Positions 31,015-40,864 of a DNA stretch of 64,000 nt are shown here, piece after piece; position 1 is the stretch's first letter; every line of letters starts with the position of its first letter. Origin of the DNA: SZUA-35 sp963781035. Lineage in GTDB: Bacteria > Actinomycetota > Acidimicrobiia > Acidimicrobiales > SZUA-35. The notes beneath the pieces are model-generated. The model was not told the DNA's origin and did not search any database. It saw only the letters and a program-made list of their open reading frames with translations. The stretch is taken from NCBI GenBank assembly GCA_963781035.1, contig CAWAEN010000005.1:378201-442200 (forward strand), in the 5' to 3' direction. The translations under genes were made by a program, and so were the position numbers.

Positions 31015-32109
31015 CTACAGCTGGGGGGCGATCCCGTAGTTTGCTCCACCACCCAGGGCCAGCACGTCATCGAGCCACGAGGTTCCGTAGGTGTCCCCGA
31101 CCTCCTGGGACAGGTCAGAGGGTTGCCCTTCCGGCGTGGTCTCCAACGTCCACGCCTGACGCTTGTACGTCCAGTTGCCGCGGTCGAGCGCGTGGGCCCG
31201 CTTCCAGAGCGGTACCGCTGCGTCCTTGTCGCCGGTGGTTCGGAAGACGTGCTGGCCCAACTCGAACCAGGCGGCGGCCTCGGCATGCTCCCGCGACCTC
31301 GGCTGGGACCGGGCAATGACGTCGGCCGCATCGAGCGCGAATCGGCTCTCGGCTCCGTTCATCGACCAGTCGACGATCGCGGCCCGGTACGCCTTCGCCG
31401 ATTCCGGGATCTTCTTGATCTCGGTCAAGGCGATCTGGAGCCGCTCGGGAAGGTCGGGGCTGACCTCCATGTTCCGCAGCTCGCTCTCCTCGATCGACGC
31501 GCTCTCGGCCGGTCGGACGATTCGACCATGCTCGTCGATCCACACCGCCATCGGCACGTTGTTGATGCCGAGCATCTCGTCGACGAGATGAGCCGAGTCG
31601 ATCAGTGCGACGTGCGGGTTCGCTCCGTCAGAGGGCGGAGCAGCTTCGATCCAAGGCCGAGCCTTTTCGGGATCGATGTCGAGCGCCACGGTGACAACCA
31701 CGAGATTCGTGTCGGCCAGTTCTTCTTGAAGCGCCTGCCACCCGGGCAGGCTGGTACGGCAGCCTCACCACGAAGCCCACGCAACGAGCAGGACCTGCTT
31801 TCCGTGCAGCGACGCGAGGGAGAAGGGGTTGCCGTCGACGTCGGCGAGCGTGATGTCCGGAACCTGGACCGTGGTGAGTGCGGTGCCCCCCGACTCCGGG
31901 CCCAGCGCCATCAAGCCGGAGGCTTCGTCGGTGATCAGAGGCATGCCGAGGCGTTCGGCCAGCACTTCCACCGAAAGCGTGCCGTCCGGTTGCAGTGCCG
32001 ACGGTGCAGGGACACAGAGATCGCCCTTGCACAGACCTTCCGGTTTGGCCTCCCAACCTGTTCGCTTCGCGAAGTCGCCTGGATCGACGGTCATTGTCTC
32101 GAGGATCAT
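31015..32109 (-). CDS. Candidate selenoprotein: redoxin-domain protein with in-frame TGA at the redox Cys
   Basis: One reading frame of 365 codons is interrupted only by TGA at 31767-31765. Upstream, an N-terminal domain (CKGDLC near 30) leads into VPDITLADVDGNPFSLASLHGK and VLLVAWASW, a TlpA/AhpC-type thioredoxin fold. The TGA follows at codon 115, then GCRTSLPGWQ. The TGA thus sits at the usual Cys position of WASWC, in the same frame on both sides. A hairpin downstream fits a SECIS. The cis-Pro motif is NVPMAVWID; a C-terminal helical domain follows. Likely a thiol/selenol oxidoreductase. A TGC-to-TGA sequencing error cannot be excluded. Start 32109 or 32094. Confidence 0.78.
31733..31751 (-). 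promoter_or_regulatory. Candidate bacterial SECIS hairpin
   Basis: On the transcript, GCCUGCC and GGCAGGC form a perfect 7-bp stem around a 5-nt loop CGGGU. The hairpin begins 13 nt after the UGA. Bacterial SECIS elements lie just downstream of UGA and carry G in the first two loop positions; the second loop base here is G. It lies wholly inside the coding frame (residues ~ SLPGWQA). Confidence 0.6.
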
Positions 32110-32156
32110 GAGCCGTGACCGTACGTCGAAACGGCGGCATCGGCCAGACTGCACCC

Positions 32157-33665
32157 ATGAGCGGCACTCCCCTCCATCTCCTGGCCGAGGCTTCGCGTGA
32201 CCTGACCGCGACGTCGAAGCGGGGCGAGAAGACCGCCCGGCTCGCCGAGTTGTTCGCTGCCATCGACCCGACCGACGTCGAGGTCGTCGTCGGCCTGATG
32301 CTCGGGCAACAACGACAGGGGCGCATCGGCATCGGGTGGGCGACGGTCGGCTCGCTGGAACTCATCCCGGCGACTGCACCTTCTCTCACCGTCACCGACA
32401 TCGACGACATGCTGACCGAGGTGGCGACGATCAGCGGCGAGGGCTCCACGTCTCGGCGGGCGGACGCGCTCCGATCGGTACTGCACCGGGCCACGGCGGA
32501 CGAGATGGACTTCATGGCGCAGGTACTGGTCGGCGACGTGCGACAGGGGGCGCTCGCCGGCGTCATCTCCGACGGCGTTGCGATGGCGGCGGGTGTGGGC
32601 AAGCCCCTGCTCCGCCGGGCGACGATGCTGCGTGGTGATCTCGGTGCCACCGCCGCCATCGCCCTCTCGCAGGGAGCCGAGGGCCTCGGCAGCGGTCACC
32701 CTCGAGGTGGGCCGACCCATCGAGCCGATGCTGGCCGAGCACCGCGGCGTCGGTGGTCGACGCCATCGGCGATCTCGGCCTCTCCTCGGTCGAGTGGAAG
32801 CTCGATGGCGCCCGCATCCAGGTGCATCGCAACGGCGACGACGTCCGGGTCTACACCCGCAACCTGAACGACATCACGGGACGGGTTCCGATGGTGGTCG
32901 ACATCGTTCGCACGCTTCACCGCCGATCGGCTCGTCCTCGACGGGGAGGTCCTCGGCCTCGATCCCGACGGAGCGCCTCTCGCCTTCCAGGACACGGCCG
33001 GGCGCCGAAGGCTGGGATCCTGCAGCCGTTCTTCTTCGACGTGATGGTCCACGACGATCGGGTCCTACTCGACGAACCGTTGACGGCTTCGACGTGCGGT
33101 GCTGGCCGATCTCGTCGGTGACCACGGCATCCCGACCGTGGAGACCGACGACGCGATGGTCGCCGCCGCCCACCTCGAAGCCGCAATCGCCGCCGGCCAC
33201 GAAGGCGTCATGGTGAAGGCCGTCGACGGCCTCTACGAGGCGGGCCGGCGGGGCAAGGGTTGGCGCAAGGTGAAGCCGGTCCACACCCTCGATCTCGTCG
33301 TTCTCGCCGCCGAATGGGGGCACGGCCGACGACAGGGTTGGCTCTCGAACCTCCATCTCGGCGCGCTGGACCCCGAAACCGGCGAGCCGGTGATGGTCGG
33401 CAAGACGTTCAAGGGGATGACCGACGAGCTGCTCGCCTGGCAGACCGAGGCGCTCCTTGCCCGGGAGACGCGACGGAGCGCCACCGGCCACACCGTGTAC
33501 GTGGCACCAGAACTGGTGGTCGAGGTGGCGCTCGACGGCGCACAACGGTCGACCCGCTATCCGGGTGGTGTGGCCCTCCGGTTCGCCCGCATTCGCAGGT
33601 ACCGGGACGACAAACCAGTCTCCGAGGCCGACTCGCTGGAAGCCGTTCGCACCCTGCTCAAGTGA
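32157..33665 (+). CDS. ATP-dependent DNA ligase, frameshifted
   Basis: About 500 residues in LigB-like order. The N-terminal domain (residues 1-170) reads SKRGEKTARLAELFA and VGLMLGQQRQGRIGIGW. The nucleotidyltransferase domain has the adenylated Lys in EWKLDGARIQ near 217, LDGEVLGL, and GHEGVMVKA near 345 with motif IV/V residues. The OB-fold C-terminus reads YVAPELVVEVAL and VALRFARI. Four or more single-base shifts fall between 32690 and 33100; all pieces are collinear. Seals nicks using ATP; actinobacteria carry such ligases besides NAD ligase LigA. Diverges from the candidate seleno-redoxin (start 32109). Confidence 0.88.
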
Positions 33666-33696
33666 CCCGTTCCCAAGATCATTCTGGCTCTGCTTC

Positions 33697-34449
33697 TCAG
33701 CCCTCAGATCGCTGCGAGAGGGCGTAGAGGCCGAACTGCGGCAGGATCAGACTGACAGCGAGCCCGAGCAGGACGATGCGCCCGATCAGCATCGTGGTGC
33801 CGATGTCATCGCGTTGCTGTCCCAAGGTGTCTCGAGCGTCACCGATCCCGAGCTTCAGATCTTGGAGCACCATCTGCGTCGTCTCGAGCTCGATGACCAC
33901 GGCGTCGATGCTCCTCGACACCCCGGCAACCTCGTCGACGATGCCGCTGTCGACCTCGAGCCGTTCCAGATCGGCTCGGAGCGCATCGAGATCGGTACGA
34001 AGCGACTCGATCTCTCCGGTGTCGAGCGTCGGCGCCACTCCGAGGAGCCCGAACAACTCGTTGTTCTCGATCAGGTCGGACAGGACTTGGAGCGTCGCCG
34101 CGAACTCGTCGACGTCGTCGACCAACGGGATCAGGACCTGCTGCAGGGACTCGACGGTCTGCACTGTCTCGGTGGTGAGGTCCGACCCGGTCCCGACGGC
34201 CCCGTTGACCGCGCCAAGACCCTCGGCTGACTCGCCGGCGAGGTCACCGGTGGCGTCGAGCAGCATCTCGGTCCTGCCGAGCCCCTGATCGGTCGACTCG
34301 AGCGTGGCGATCCAACTGTCCTCCAGCCTCTGGAGCACGATCCATCCGGCGACGGTGACGATGACCACGGAGAGGACGGTGACGACAGCGATCGTTTGGA
34401 CGACCCGGTTGGAACTCGAGCGGTTGGAGTTCGAGCGGGGTTCGGTCAT
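33697..34449 (-). CDS. Coiled-coil membrane protein, 250 aa, function unknown
   Basis: Two membrane helices: residues ~17-39 and ~222-243. Between them lies a long, Leu/Val- and acid-rich stretch with heptad character (ELETTQMVLQDLKL), suggesting an extracytoplasmic coiled coil. No enzymatic motif seen. The start at ATG 34449 is fixed by AAAGGA at 34461-34456, 6 nt upstream. It is the last gene of the ABC exporter cassette on this strand (gap 47 bp) and may form part of, or regulate, that exporter. Confidence 0.7.
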   Translation of the reverse strand: MTEPRSNSNRSSSNRVVQTIAVVTVLSVVIVTVAGWIVLQRLEDSWIATLESTDQGLGRTEMLLDATGDLAGESAEGLGAVNGAVGTGSDLTTETVQTVESLQQVLIPLVDDVDEFAATLQVLSDLIENNELFGLLGVAPTLDTGEIESLRTDLDALRADLERLEVDSGIVDEVAGVSRSIDAVVIELETTQMVLQDLKLGIGDARDTLGQQRDDIGTTMLIGRIVLLGLAVSLILPQFGLYALSQRSEG

Positions 34450-34496
34450 GAGGTTTCCTTTCTGGCCCGGCGTTGGTGGGCGAGTCGGCGTGTCCA

Positions 34497-35810
34497 TCAG
34501 CGCACCCGCAACTGTCGTACGAGAAGCCGCCACGCCACGAGCCCGTAGACGGCTGTCTGGGCGACGAGACCGGCGACGTCACGGAGATCAGGAGCGACAC
34601 CGCGGAGTATGACGTCCTGGAGGAGTCGAATCGTGAAGGTGACGGGCAGCAGCCAGGCAATGTCGCGGAACGGTGAGCGAAGATTGTCGAGGTCGAGGAA
34701 GAATCCGCCGAAGAAGAGGCCGAGCAGCAGCACGAGCATGGCGAATTGCACGGCTTGGACGTCCGAGCGGGCAACCAGCGCGGCCACGAAGCCGAGACTG
34801 AGCCCGGCGAACAGCCCGAGCACGATACTGGCGACTGCCCACTCGAGCGCGCCGGAGACCTGGGTTCCCAGGCCGTAACGAGTGACTCCGAGCAGACCGA
34901 GCCCGACGACGAGTCCAACGACGAGGTAGGCGGAGTACTTCCCGATCAGGATCGAACCGGACCGGATCGGGCCCACACGGTACATCTCGACCAAGCCGAG
35001 ATTTCGATCACGCATCAGCGAAAGCGCAGCGAGCGAGACCGTCGCATGTTGCAGCAGCAACCCGATGGCAGATGGAACGAAGAAGTCGACCTCGTCGATC
35101 GATCGAAGAAGGATCGTCTCCGTGTCGCTCACGAACGGTTGAGCGAGCAGCCTCGGGTCGCCCTCCTCGAGGAAGTACTCAACGTCCTCGATGGTGATGA
35201 GCGCGCTCGAAGTCCCCACCGACTCGACCTCGACCCCGTCGGGAATGACCTCATCGGCGGCCAGGTCCTGCGTGACCTCGATGCCACTCTCCAGCGCCGA
35301 TCGATCGCCCTGCGCCTGGTCCTGACCGGCGGCGATCATCTCAGAAACGATGGCGGCGTTGAGCTTGGCTGTCGCGACTTCGGCCGCGATCACGACCGCG
35401 GTCTGCTGAATCGGGTCGATCTTCTGGTGGAGCACTGCGATCTCGGCCGGCGCCCCTGTTCGTAGTGTCTCCAGAGGCGTGGGCGGGAAGACGACGACCA
35501 GGTCGACCTCACCTGCCGCCAACGCCCGTCGCCCGTCGAGAACGTCGGTGGTGTAACCGACGGGTTCGACGTAGTCATCGAACTCCTCCTCGTACGACTC
35601 GACGAGTGTCTGGATCTCGTCGATCTCCTCGGCAACGAAGATCGTTCGCAGGCTGATCGTGTCGTTGCGATATCCAGCACCGAAGAGCAGGAGCACCGCA
35701 AACGGACCCAGCACCATGATCAGGATCAGCTTTGGTTGCCGGAGCAGCGACAGGAGCTCCCGTCGGAACATTCCCCACGCCTGGATCAGCCAGGTGAGCA
35801 CGTTTCTCAC
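34497..35810 (-). CDS. ABC-2-type transporter permease, 437 aa
   Basis: One hydrophobic helix near residues 30-50 (LILIMVLGPFAVLLL), then a large extracytoplasmic domain up to ~240, then five or six helices from ~245 to the end, the arrangement of ABC-2 (YhgE/NatB-like) exporters. VEMYRVGPIRSGSILIGKY is the intracellular coupling loop typical of the family. Intact. The ATPase gene overlaps its start by 4 bp. Confidence 0.88.
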   Translation of the reverse strand: MRNVLTWLIQAWGMFRRELLSLLRQPKLILIMVLGPFAVLLLFGAGYRNDTISLRTIFVAEEIDEIQTLVESYEEEFDDYVEPVGYTTDVLDGRRALAAGEVDLVVVFPPTPLETLRTGAPAEIAVLHQKIDPIQQTAVVIAAEVATAKLNAAIVSEMIAAGQDQAQGDRSALESGIEVTQDLAADEVIPDGVEVESVGTSSALITIEDVEYFLEEGDPRLLAQPFVSDTETILLRSIDEVDFFVPSAIGLLLQHATVSLAALSLMRDRNLGLVEMYRVGPIRSGSILIGKYSAYLVVGLVVGLGLLGVTRYGLGTQVSGALEWAVASIVLGLFAGLSLGFVAALVARSDVQAVQFAMLVLLLGLFFGGFFLDLDNLRSPFRDIAWLLPVTFTIRLLQDVILRGVAPDLRDVAGLVAQTAVYGLVAWRLLVRQLRVR

Positions 35811-36769
35811 GCCGACACCGCCGGTTCAGCCGACCTCTCGGGATCGGCACCGACCAATCTGACGAACGCCTCATCGAAGTCAACGACGCGTTCGGCGATC
35901 GACCGGACATCGACACCCATGGCCCCCAGTTCCTCTGACAGAAGTGGAATGGCCACCCCTGCGTCGTCAACGACGACGGAGACGGACCGAGCATCGAGCG
36001 TGCGTGGCGTGTCGACAACGACGCCGAGGGACGCGAGCCGCTCCATGTGTTCGGAGGTGAACAGCTGCGACGCCTCGATCTCGACCACCTGGCCCCCGTG
36101 GGCGCTGCGACGGAGGTCGTCCGGTGTTCCGTCGAATCGGACGACTCCTTCCCGCATGAGAAGGACGCGATCGCAGTTCGCTGCCTCGCCGATGTATTGA
36201 GTCGTCACGATGACCGTTCGCCCTTCGTCCGACTGTCCCCTCAGCCGTTCCCACACGTTGGCCCGCAGAATCGGATCGAGGCCTGCGGTCGGCTCGTCGA
36301 GAACGATCAGTCGAGGGAGATGAACGAGCGCCGAAGCCAGACCGACACGCCGCTGCATGCCACCGGACGCATCATGAGCGAGGGTCCGGGAGTGATCGTC
36401 GAGCTCCATCGCTGCGAGATTCTTCGTGATGTCGTCCTTTGTGAGTCTCATCCCGTACGTCGAGGAGTGGAATCGGAGATTCTGGGCGATGGTGAGATCG
36501 GGCAGCAGGGCGGGCTGCTGTGGCAGATAACCGATTTGGCGTCGGAACTCCCGGTCCATGTCGACAGACGGGACCCCTCCTACCCCGATGTCGCCCGATG
36601 TGGGCCCGAGCAATCCGAGCATCAGGCGAACGAGTGTGGTCTTGCCTGATCCGCTCGGCCCGATGATTCCGACGACCGAGCCTTCGGCGATCTGGAGAGA
36701 GACGTCGCTCACCGCTTCCTTGTCTCCGAAGCGGCACGTGAGGTGCTCGGCCTCCACCGAGGCGATCAC
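35807..36769 (-). CDS. ABC transporter ATP-binding protein, 320 aa
   Basis: Walker A GPSGSGKTT at residues ~37-45, Q-loop LPQQPALLPDLT, signature ASGGMQRRVGLA (weak form of LSGGQ), Walker B LIVLDEPTAGLDP, switch His replaced by Gln in TTQYIGEA. A C-terminal 100-residue extension is typical for ABC-2 exporters. The Gln for the switch His may lower ATPase rate; the overall set still looks functional. Overlaps the fasciclin lipoprotein gene by 4 bp upstream and the permease by 4 bp downstream. Confidence 0.92.
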   Translation of the reverse strand: MIASVEAEHLTCRFGDKEAVSDVSLQIAEGSVVGIIGPSGSGKTTLVRLMLGLLGPTSGDIGVGGVPSVDMDREFRRQIGYLPQQPALLPDLTIAQNLRFHSSTYGMRLTKDDITKNLAAMELDDHSRTLAHDASGGMQRRVGLASALVHLPRLIVLDEPTAGLDPILRANVWERLRGQSDEGRTVIVTTQYIGEAANCDRVLLMREGVVRFDGTPDDLRRSAHGGQVVEIEASQLFTSEHMERLASLGVVVDTPRTLDARSVSVVVDDAGVAIPLLSEELGAMGVDVRSIAERVVDFDEAFVRLVGADPERSAEPAVSA

Positions 36770-37326
36770 TGGTCGCCACGCTGATCGGTCAGGTCGGTGA
36801 GAAAGCCGTCGATGACGTGGATCGTGATGCCGTCCACGTTCAGGTCACCGGCGGCGAGGCCAGACCCCCCGACCATCACCGAGCCGTCCTCGAACGACTC
36901 GAGCTCGACGATCGTGCCGGAATCGAGCACGAGCGGGCCCTCCACCATGAGGTCATCGATCGTCATGGAACGGTCGAGCGTGTGATCCGAAACAATGTCG
37001 GCCAGCTCGTCGTCTTCAGCGAGGATCGACGCCAGGACGTCGGCATCGAGCGCCAGGAACGCCCGGTCGCTGGGAACGAAGAACGTGGCATCGCCCGTAC
37101 CGATGACGTCGACGCCGAGTACATCGATCACATCCGCCATGGTCGATGCGCCTGCTGCTCGCATGGCGTCGGTTGCCGGCGACGACTCACCCACTGTGTC
37201 GAGGTCGATCGCCTTCTCGTCATCAACAGTCGCAGAACACGCTGAGACCGCGAGGGCCAGAGCTGAGAGGAGAATCAACACCACGGGGCGAGGTCGAAAC
37301 GGCGGATGTGTCGAGTGACTGCTCAC
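36766..37326 (-). CDS. Fasciclin (FAS1)-domain lipoprotein
   Basis: A signal helix ends in LAVSAC, with Cys lipidation inferred. The single FAS1 domain follows: DATFFVPSDRAFLALDAD near residue 80, the H1-type DHTLDRSMTIDDLM, and INVDGI-like C-terminal strand GDLNVDGITIHVIDGFL. FAS1 proteins mediate adhesion or ligand binding at the cell surface. GTG 37326 gives a normal signal peptide; ATG-equivalent 37359 would add 11 residues. It overlaps the ABC ATPase start, suggesting the exporter cassette (FAS1, ATPase, permease, coiled-coil protein) acts as a unit. Confidence 0.8.
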   Translation of the reverse strand: MSSHSTHPPFRPRPVVLILLSALALAVSACSATVDDEKAIDLDTVGESSPATDAMRAAGASTMADVIDVLGVDVIGTGDATFFVPSDRAFLALDADVLASILAEDDELADIVSDHTLDRSMTIDDLMVEGPLVLDSGTIVELESFEDGSVMVGGSGLAAGDLNVDGITIHVIDGFLTDLTDQRGDQ

Positions 37327-37371
37327 GCATCCGGGTCTGCCCCGATCCGACCACACCAAACATCACGTCGC

Positions 37372-38193
37372 TCATGCAGCGGGTTGGCATGAGGGGCACC
37401 ACCAGACGTTCCTGCCGTCGATGTCCGCCGAGACGACCGTGTCGCCGCATCGGCGGCATGGCGCTCCCGCTCGCTTGTAGACGTACAAACGCTCGTCTCG
37501 CTTCAGCTGGTTGCGCTTCTCGACGCCGAACTCGGTCGGGTCTGTGGTGATGATCCTCCCGATCCGCTCACCGGCCTTCAGCTCCACGATGGACTGTTGC
37601 CAGAGTCGATCGACTGTGTCAGGAGGGAGGTCCTTCGATCGGTGCCAAGGGTTCAGTCCGATCTGGAAGAGCAGCTCCGATCGGTAGATGTTGCCGATTC
37701 CGCTGATGACCTCCTGCACCATGATCGCCTTGCCGATCGGGATGGTGCGTCGCTGGAGGAGCTCGAAGAAGTGGTCCGCCCCGTCCGGGGGATCCTCGAT
37801 CGGGTCGGGACCGAGGCGAGCCCGCACTGCCTCGGCTTCCCATGGCTCCAGGACCTCACATTGATTCGGCCCAGCGAGGTGCAGGCGATCCCGCTCAGTC
37901 CACATCAGCACCCGACAGTTCGGCGAGACCGGCAGCGGCTCGTCGCCTGGCTCGGGTTGTGATTGGATCCGGAACTTGCCGAAGAGGCCCAGGTGGACAT
38001 GCATCTCATCGCCGGAATCGAATCGGTAGAACAAGTGCTTGCCCTTGGCCCGAATCGCGTCGAGCTGTTGACCGCTCAACCGGTCGGCTCCCTCGCGGAA
38101 CCGGCCCTGGGGTGAGGACATCTCCACGACCTCGCCGTTGAATCGGCGGCCCTGGATCCGTGCCGCCCGGTGCAGGACATGACCCTCAGGCAT
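37372..38193 (-). CDS. nei: Endonuclease VIII-like (Nei/Fpg-family) DNA glycosylase, 273 aa
   Basis: Opens MPEGH, so Pro2 and Glu3 are the catalytic pair of the family, with His5 favouring the Nei rather than Fpg branch. Conserved GIGNIYRSELLF near 165 (H2TH region), Lys in KGKHLFY near 50, and a C-terminal zinc finger CRRCGD and WCPSC. It removes oxidised pyrimidines. Intact. 6 bp downstream of the GMC gene. Confidence 0.92.
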   Translation of the reverse strand: MPEGHVLHRAARIQGRRFNGEVVEMSSPQGRFREGADRLSGQQLDAIRAKGKHLFYRFDSGDEMHVHLGLFGKFRIQSQPEPGDEPLPVSPNCRVLMWTERDRLHLAGPNQCEVLEPWEAEAVRARLGPDPIEDPPDGADHFFELLQRRTIPIGKAIMVQEVISGIGNIYRSELLFQIGLNPWHRSKDLPPDTVDRLWQQSIVELKAGERIGRIITTDPTEFGVEKRNQLKRDERLYVYKRAGAPCRRCGDTVVSADIDGRNVWWCPSCQPAA

Positions 38194-38199
38194 CGCTGA

Positions 38200-39337
38200 T
38201 CACAGGTGCCGCAGGACCGCCCGTCGAGCGCCGACCGCGATGCTGAGCATCGGGTTCGCATGCGGTGCAGCCGGCAGGACCGAGCTGTCGATGACCGTCA
38301 GGTTGCCGGATGGGACCTTCACCTCCGTGAGCGTGCAGCACTGATGCTGCACCGGGGTCTGATCGTGGCTGATCGAGACCTTCGCTGCACCATCCAGCTC
38401 GCGTAGCCAATGCAGGACCTGGGTGATCCCGGCAACGAGCACCTTCTGCCGATCGGGCTCGAGTGCGGTGACGATGACGGCAGCGTGGGAACGGCCGATT
38501 TCGTCTGCACCGGTGTGATCGAGCACGAGCAACTGGAGGTCGATGGTGTTCCCGGAGAGTCCGGTGGCAACACGAAGCAGATGCGAGCTGGGGGGTCGGT
38601 CGCCACCGAGCCTCGTCTGCAGCGCAGGGTCCAGCTCGACGATCACGGCCGTCGACGGATGGTTGATCGGAGCGCTGACCCGTTCAGCCGCGACGAGGCC
38701 AGAGGCCACCAGGAGCGCAGGCGAGCCGACGACGCCGGCGGCAACGAACACGTGTCTGCTCTCGAGGCGGGTCCCATCGCCGAGCAGGACAGAGGTGCCG
38801 TCGATCGCTGCGACCGTGGTATCGAACCGGACCCTCGATGTCGTCGCCGAGGAATGCATCTGCAGCCGACACCCGATGTCCACCGACTGCAGCCAACGAG
38901 AGCGATCGCCATCCGGGCGCCCCGCCATCGGCGGTTGGGGCGGCAACCGGAAAGCCCCGAGTGACACACGCCCCGAACGCCTCGGTGAAAGGACCAGCTC
39001 CCACCGTGGTGTGAGCCCAGCGGTCGAGCACCCAATGCTGGAGCTCGGCGCCATCGTCCCAGCCCCATCGCTTCAGATCGATGGGTTCGATCGCGTCGAG
39101 CACCATGCCGTTGACTGCTGACCCTCCCCCGCTGCCCCGGCCACGCTTGGGAGCGTCCGGATACCACCAGTCTGCGGCACTGGTCGACCCCAGGTGGTCG
39201 AGCCGGTCGAGCGCGGTCGGTCGAGCTGGGCCCGGGCCGGCCTCGATCACCACCACCTCGTGGCCGGCGTCGGCCAGGGTGCGGGCAGCGACACAACCCG
39301 CCACACCAGCACCGATCACCACGAATGGGGGCGCCAC
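38200..39337 (-). CDS. GMC-type FAD oxidoreductase, frameshifted
   Basis: FAD motif FVVIGAGVAGCVAARTLADAG at the N-terminus and VVVIEAG for the ribose; GMC signature SGGGSAVNGMVLD near 65; later VAAGVVGSPALLVASG and C-terminal ANPMLSIAVGARRAV. Short for the family (about 380 residues). One shift near 38960-39000 separates FAD and substrate halves. GTG start, 2 bp after the amidase stop. It probably oxidises an alcohol; a role coupled to the amidase is inference. Confidence 0.8.
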
Positions 39338-39339
39338 GA

Positions 39340-40848
39340 TCAGCCTGCGACGAGCGTCGGCGGACGAAAACCGATTCCGGTGCCGGTCGCCATCGCCGAA
39401 CCGATGGCCAGCAGACGCCGGTCTGACCAACGCGGACCCACGATCTGGACACCGAGCGGAAGTCCGTCGACCGGGCCGATCGGCATGGCCAGCGACGGAA
39501 GCAGCGGCATCGTGGCCAGGCCGGCCCAGAACAGCAGCTCGTGATAGGCCCGCTCGGCGGGCTCGTCCGGGCCGCGGTCGACGGCCACCGTGCGATCGGC
39601 ATATCGACGTTCGGTGTCGTGGAGGAATGCCTGGGTCTGGCTGACCGGCATGAGGACCACGTCGACCGTGTCGAAGAGATCGACCCACGCCGCTTGCGCT
39701 CGTGATCGCTGCTCGTCAGCCGCGATCCACGATGCGTGCCGAGCAAGGCTGTCCCGGGCATAGCGGGCGGTGAACGTCGACGGGTCGTCGGCCGGCAGGT
39801 CGCCTGCCTGCTCTGCGGCGACGAGGTGCAATCGATCGAGCACCGACGTCGGCAGACCAGCCGACGTCACCGGTGTCAACAAGCGGTTGTAGGTGTCGTA
39901 CAGATCGACGGAGAGCACGGTTGGACGGGCCTGGTCGTCGACGAAGGCGCCAAGGCCCTCGAGTTGCGTGGCGAACGACTGGATGGTGGCCCGCGTCACC
40001 GAGTCGACCGGTGCGACGGGGTCGTCGAGCCACAACCCGACGCGGAGCCCGGCCAACTCGACCGCCCCGCTCGGAAGGAGGGCTGCGCCCGGCACCGGGA
40101 CCTGGCCTGCCAACCGCATGGCGCCGTGGCGGAGGGATGCATCGAGCAACAACTCGAGATCCTCGATCGTCCGTGCGATCGGACCCATCACGCCGAGATC
40201 CATCGTCCCGAGACTGCCGGGCGGCCACGGTACGTGGCCACGCTGGGAGACGACACCCCATGACGGCTTCAGCCCGAACACCCCGTTGAAGTGGGCGGGA
40301 GCCCGGATCGAGCTTCCGATGTCGGATCCGTATTCGCCGAGCGAGAACCCGCATGCCACCGAGACCGCCGACCCACCCGAGGAACCGCCTGCGGTGCGTT
40401 CGGGATCCCACGGATTCCTCGTGAGGCCGTACACATCGTTGAATGTCTGATGATCACCGGCATAGAGCGGCACGTTGGTCTTGCCGAAGATGACGGCACC
40501 CGCATCCCGCAGTCCGGCCACCACGTCGGCGTCGAACTCCGGCACATGATCGGCCAACGCAGGAGCGCCGGCCGTGGTGACACAACCCGCTGTCTCGAAC
40601 GTGTCCTTCACGGTGAGCGGTATGCCACCGAGGGGACCGAGAACACGGCCTGCAACCCGTGCCTCGTCTGCCGCCCGGGCCTCGGCGGTGGCCCGTTCGA
40701 TGTCGAAAGCCACCACGGCATTCACCGACGGATTGAAGATGTCGACCCGATCGAGTTGGGCGTTGAGCAACTCCTCACTCCCGACCTCACCCGCGGCAAT
40801 GGCCGCGACGGCATCGGTCAGCGTCGCGGTGTCGAGGTCGAGGCTCAC
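39340..40848 (-). CDS. Amidase (AS family), 502 aa
   Basis: Catalytic triad of amidase-signature enzymes: Lys in LTVKDTFE near 77, cis-Ser in TAGGSSGGSAVS near 150 and nucleophile Ser in YGSDIGSSIRAPA near 175. The typical GSDIGGSIR has Ser instead of Gly at one position. Hydrolyses amides (or related C-N bonds); the substrate is unknown. Intact. GTG start. Between the acyl-CoA ligase (16 bp upstream) and GMC gene, same strand: a likely catabolic operon. Confidence 0.92.
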   Translation of the reverse strand: MSLDLDTATLTDAVAAIAAGEVGSEELLNAQLDRVDIFNPSVNAVVAFDIERATAEARAADEARVAGRVLGPLGGIPLTVKDTFETAGCVTTAGAPALADHVPEFDADVVAGLRDAGAVIFGKTNVPLYAGDHQTFNDVYGLTRNPWDPERTAGGSSGGSAVSVACGFSLGEYGSDIGSSIRAPAHFNGVFGLKPSWGVVSQRGHVPWPPGSLGTMDLGVMGPIARTIEDLELLLDASLRHGAMRLAGQVPVPGAALLPSGAVELAGLRVGLWLDDPVAPVDSVTRATIQSFATQLEGLGAFVDDQARPTVLSVDLYDTYNRLLTPVTSAGLPTSVLDRLHLVAAEQAGDLPADDPSTFTARYARDSLARHASWIAADEQRSRAQAAWVDLFDTVDVVLMPVSQTQAFLHDTERRYADRTVAVDRGPDEPAERAYHELLFWAGLATMPLLPSLAMPIGPVDGLPLGVQIVGPRWSDRRLLAIGSAMATGTGIGFRPPTLVAG

Positions 40849-40864
40849 GCAGCGCTCACGGCCG

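Noticed and set aside
35025..35045. A second copy of the GCGCAGCGAGCG element
   Set aside because: Only a short chance match inside the permease reading frame; no hairpin or insertion.
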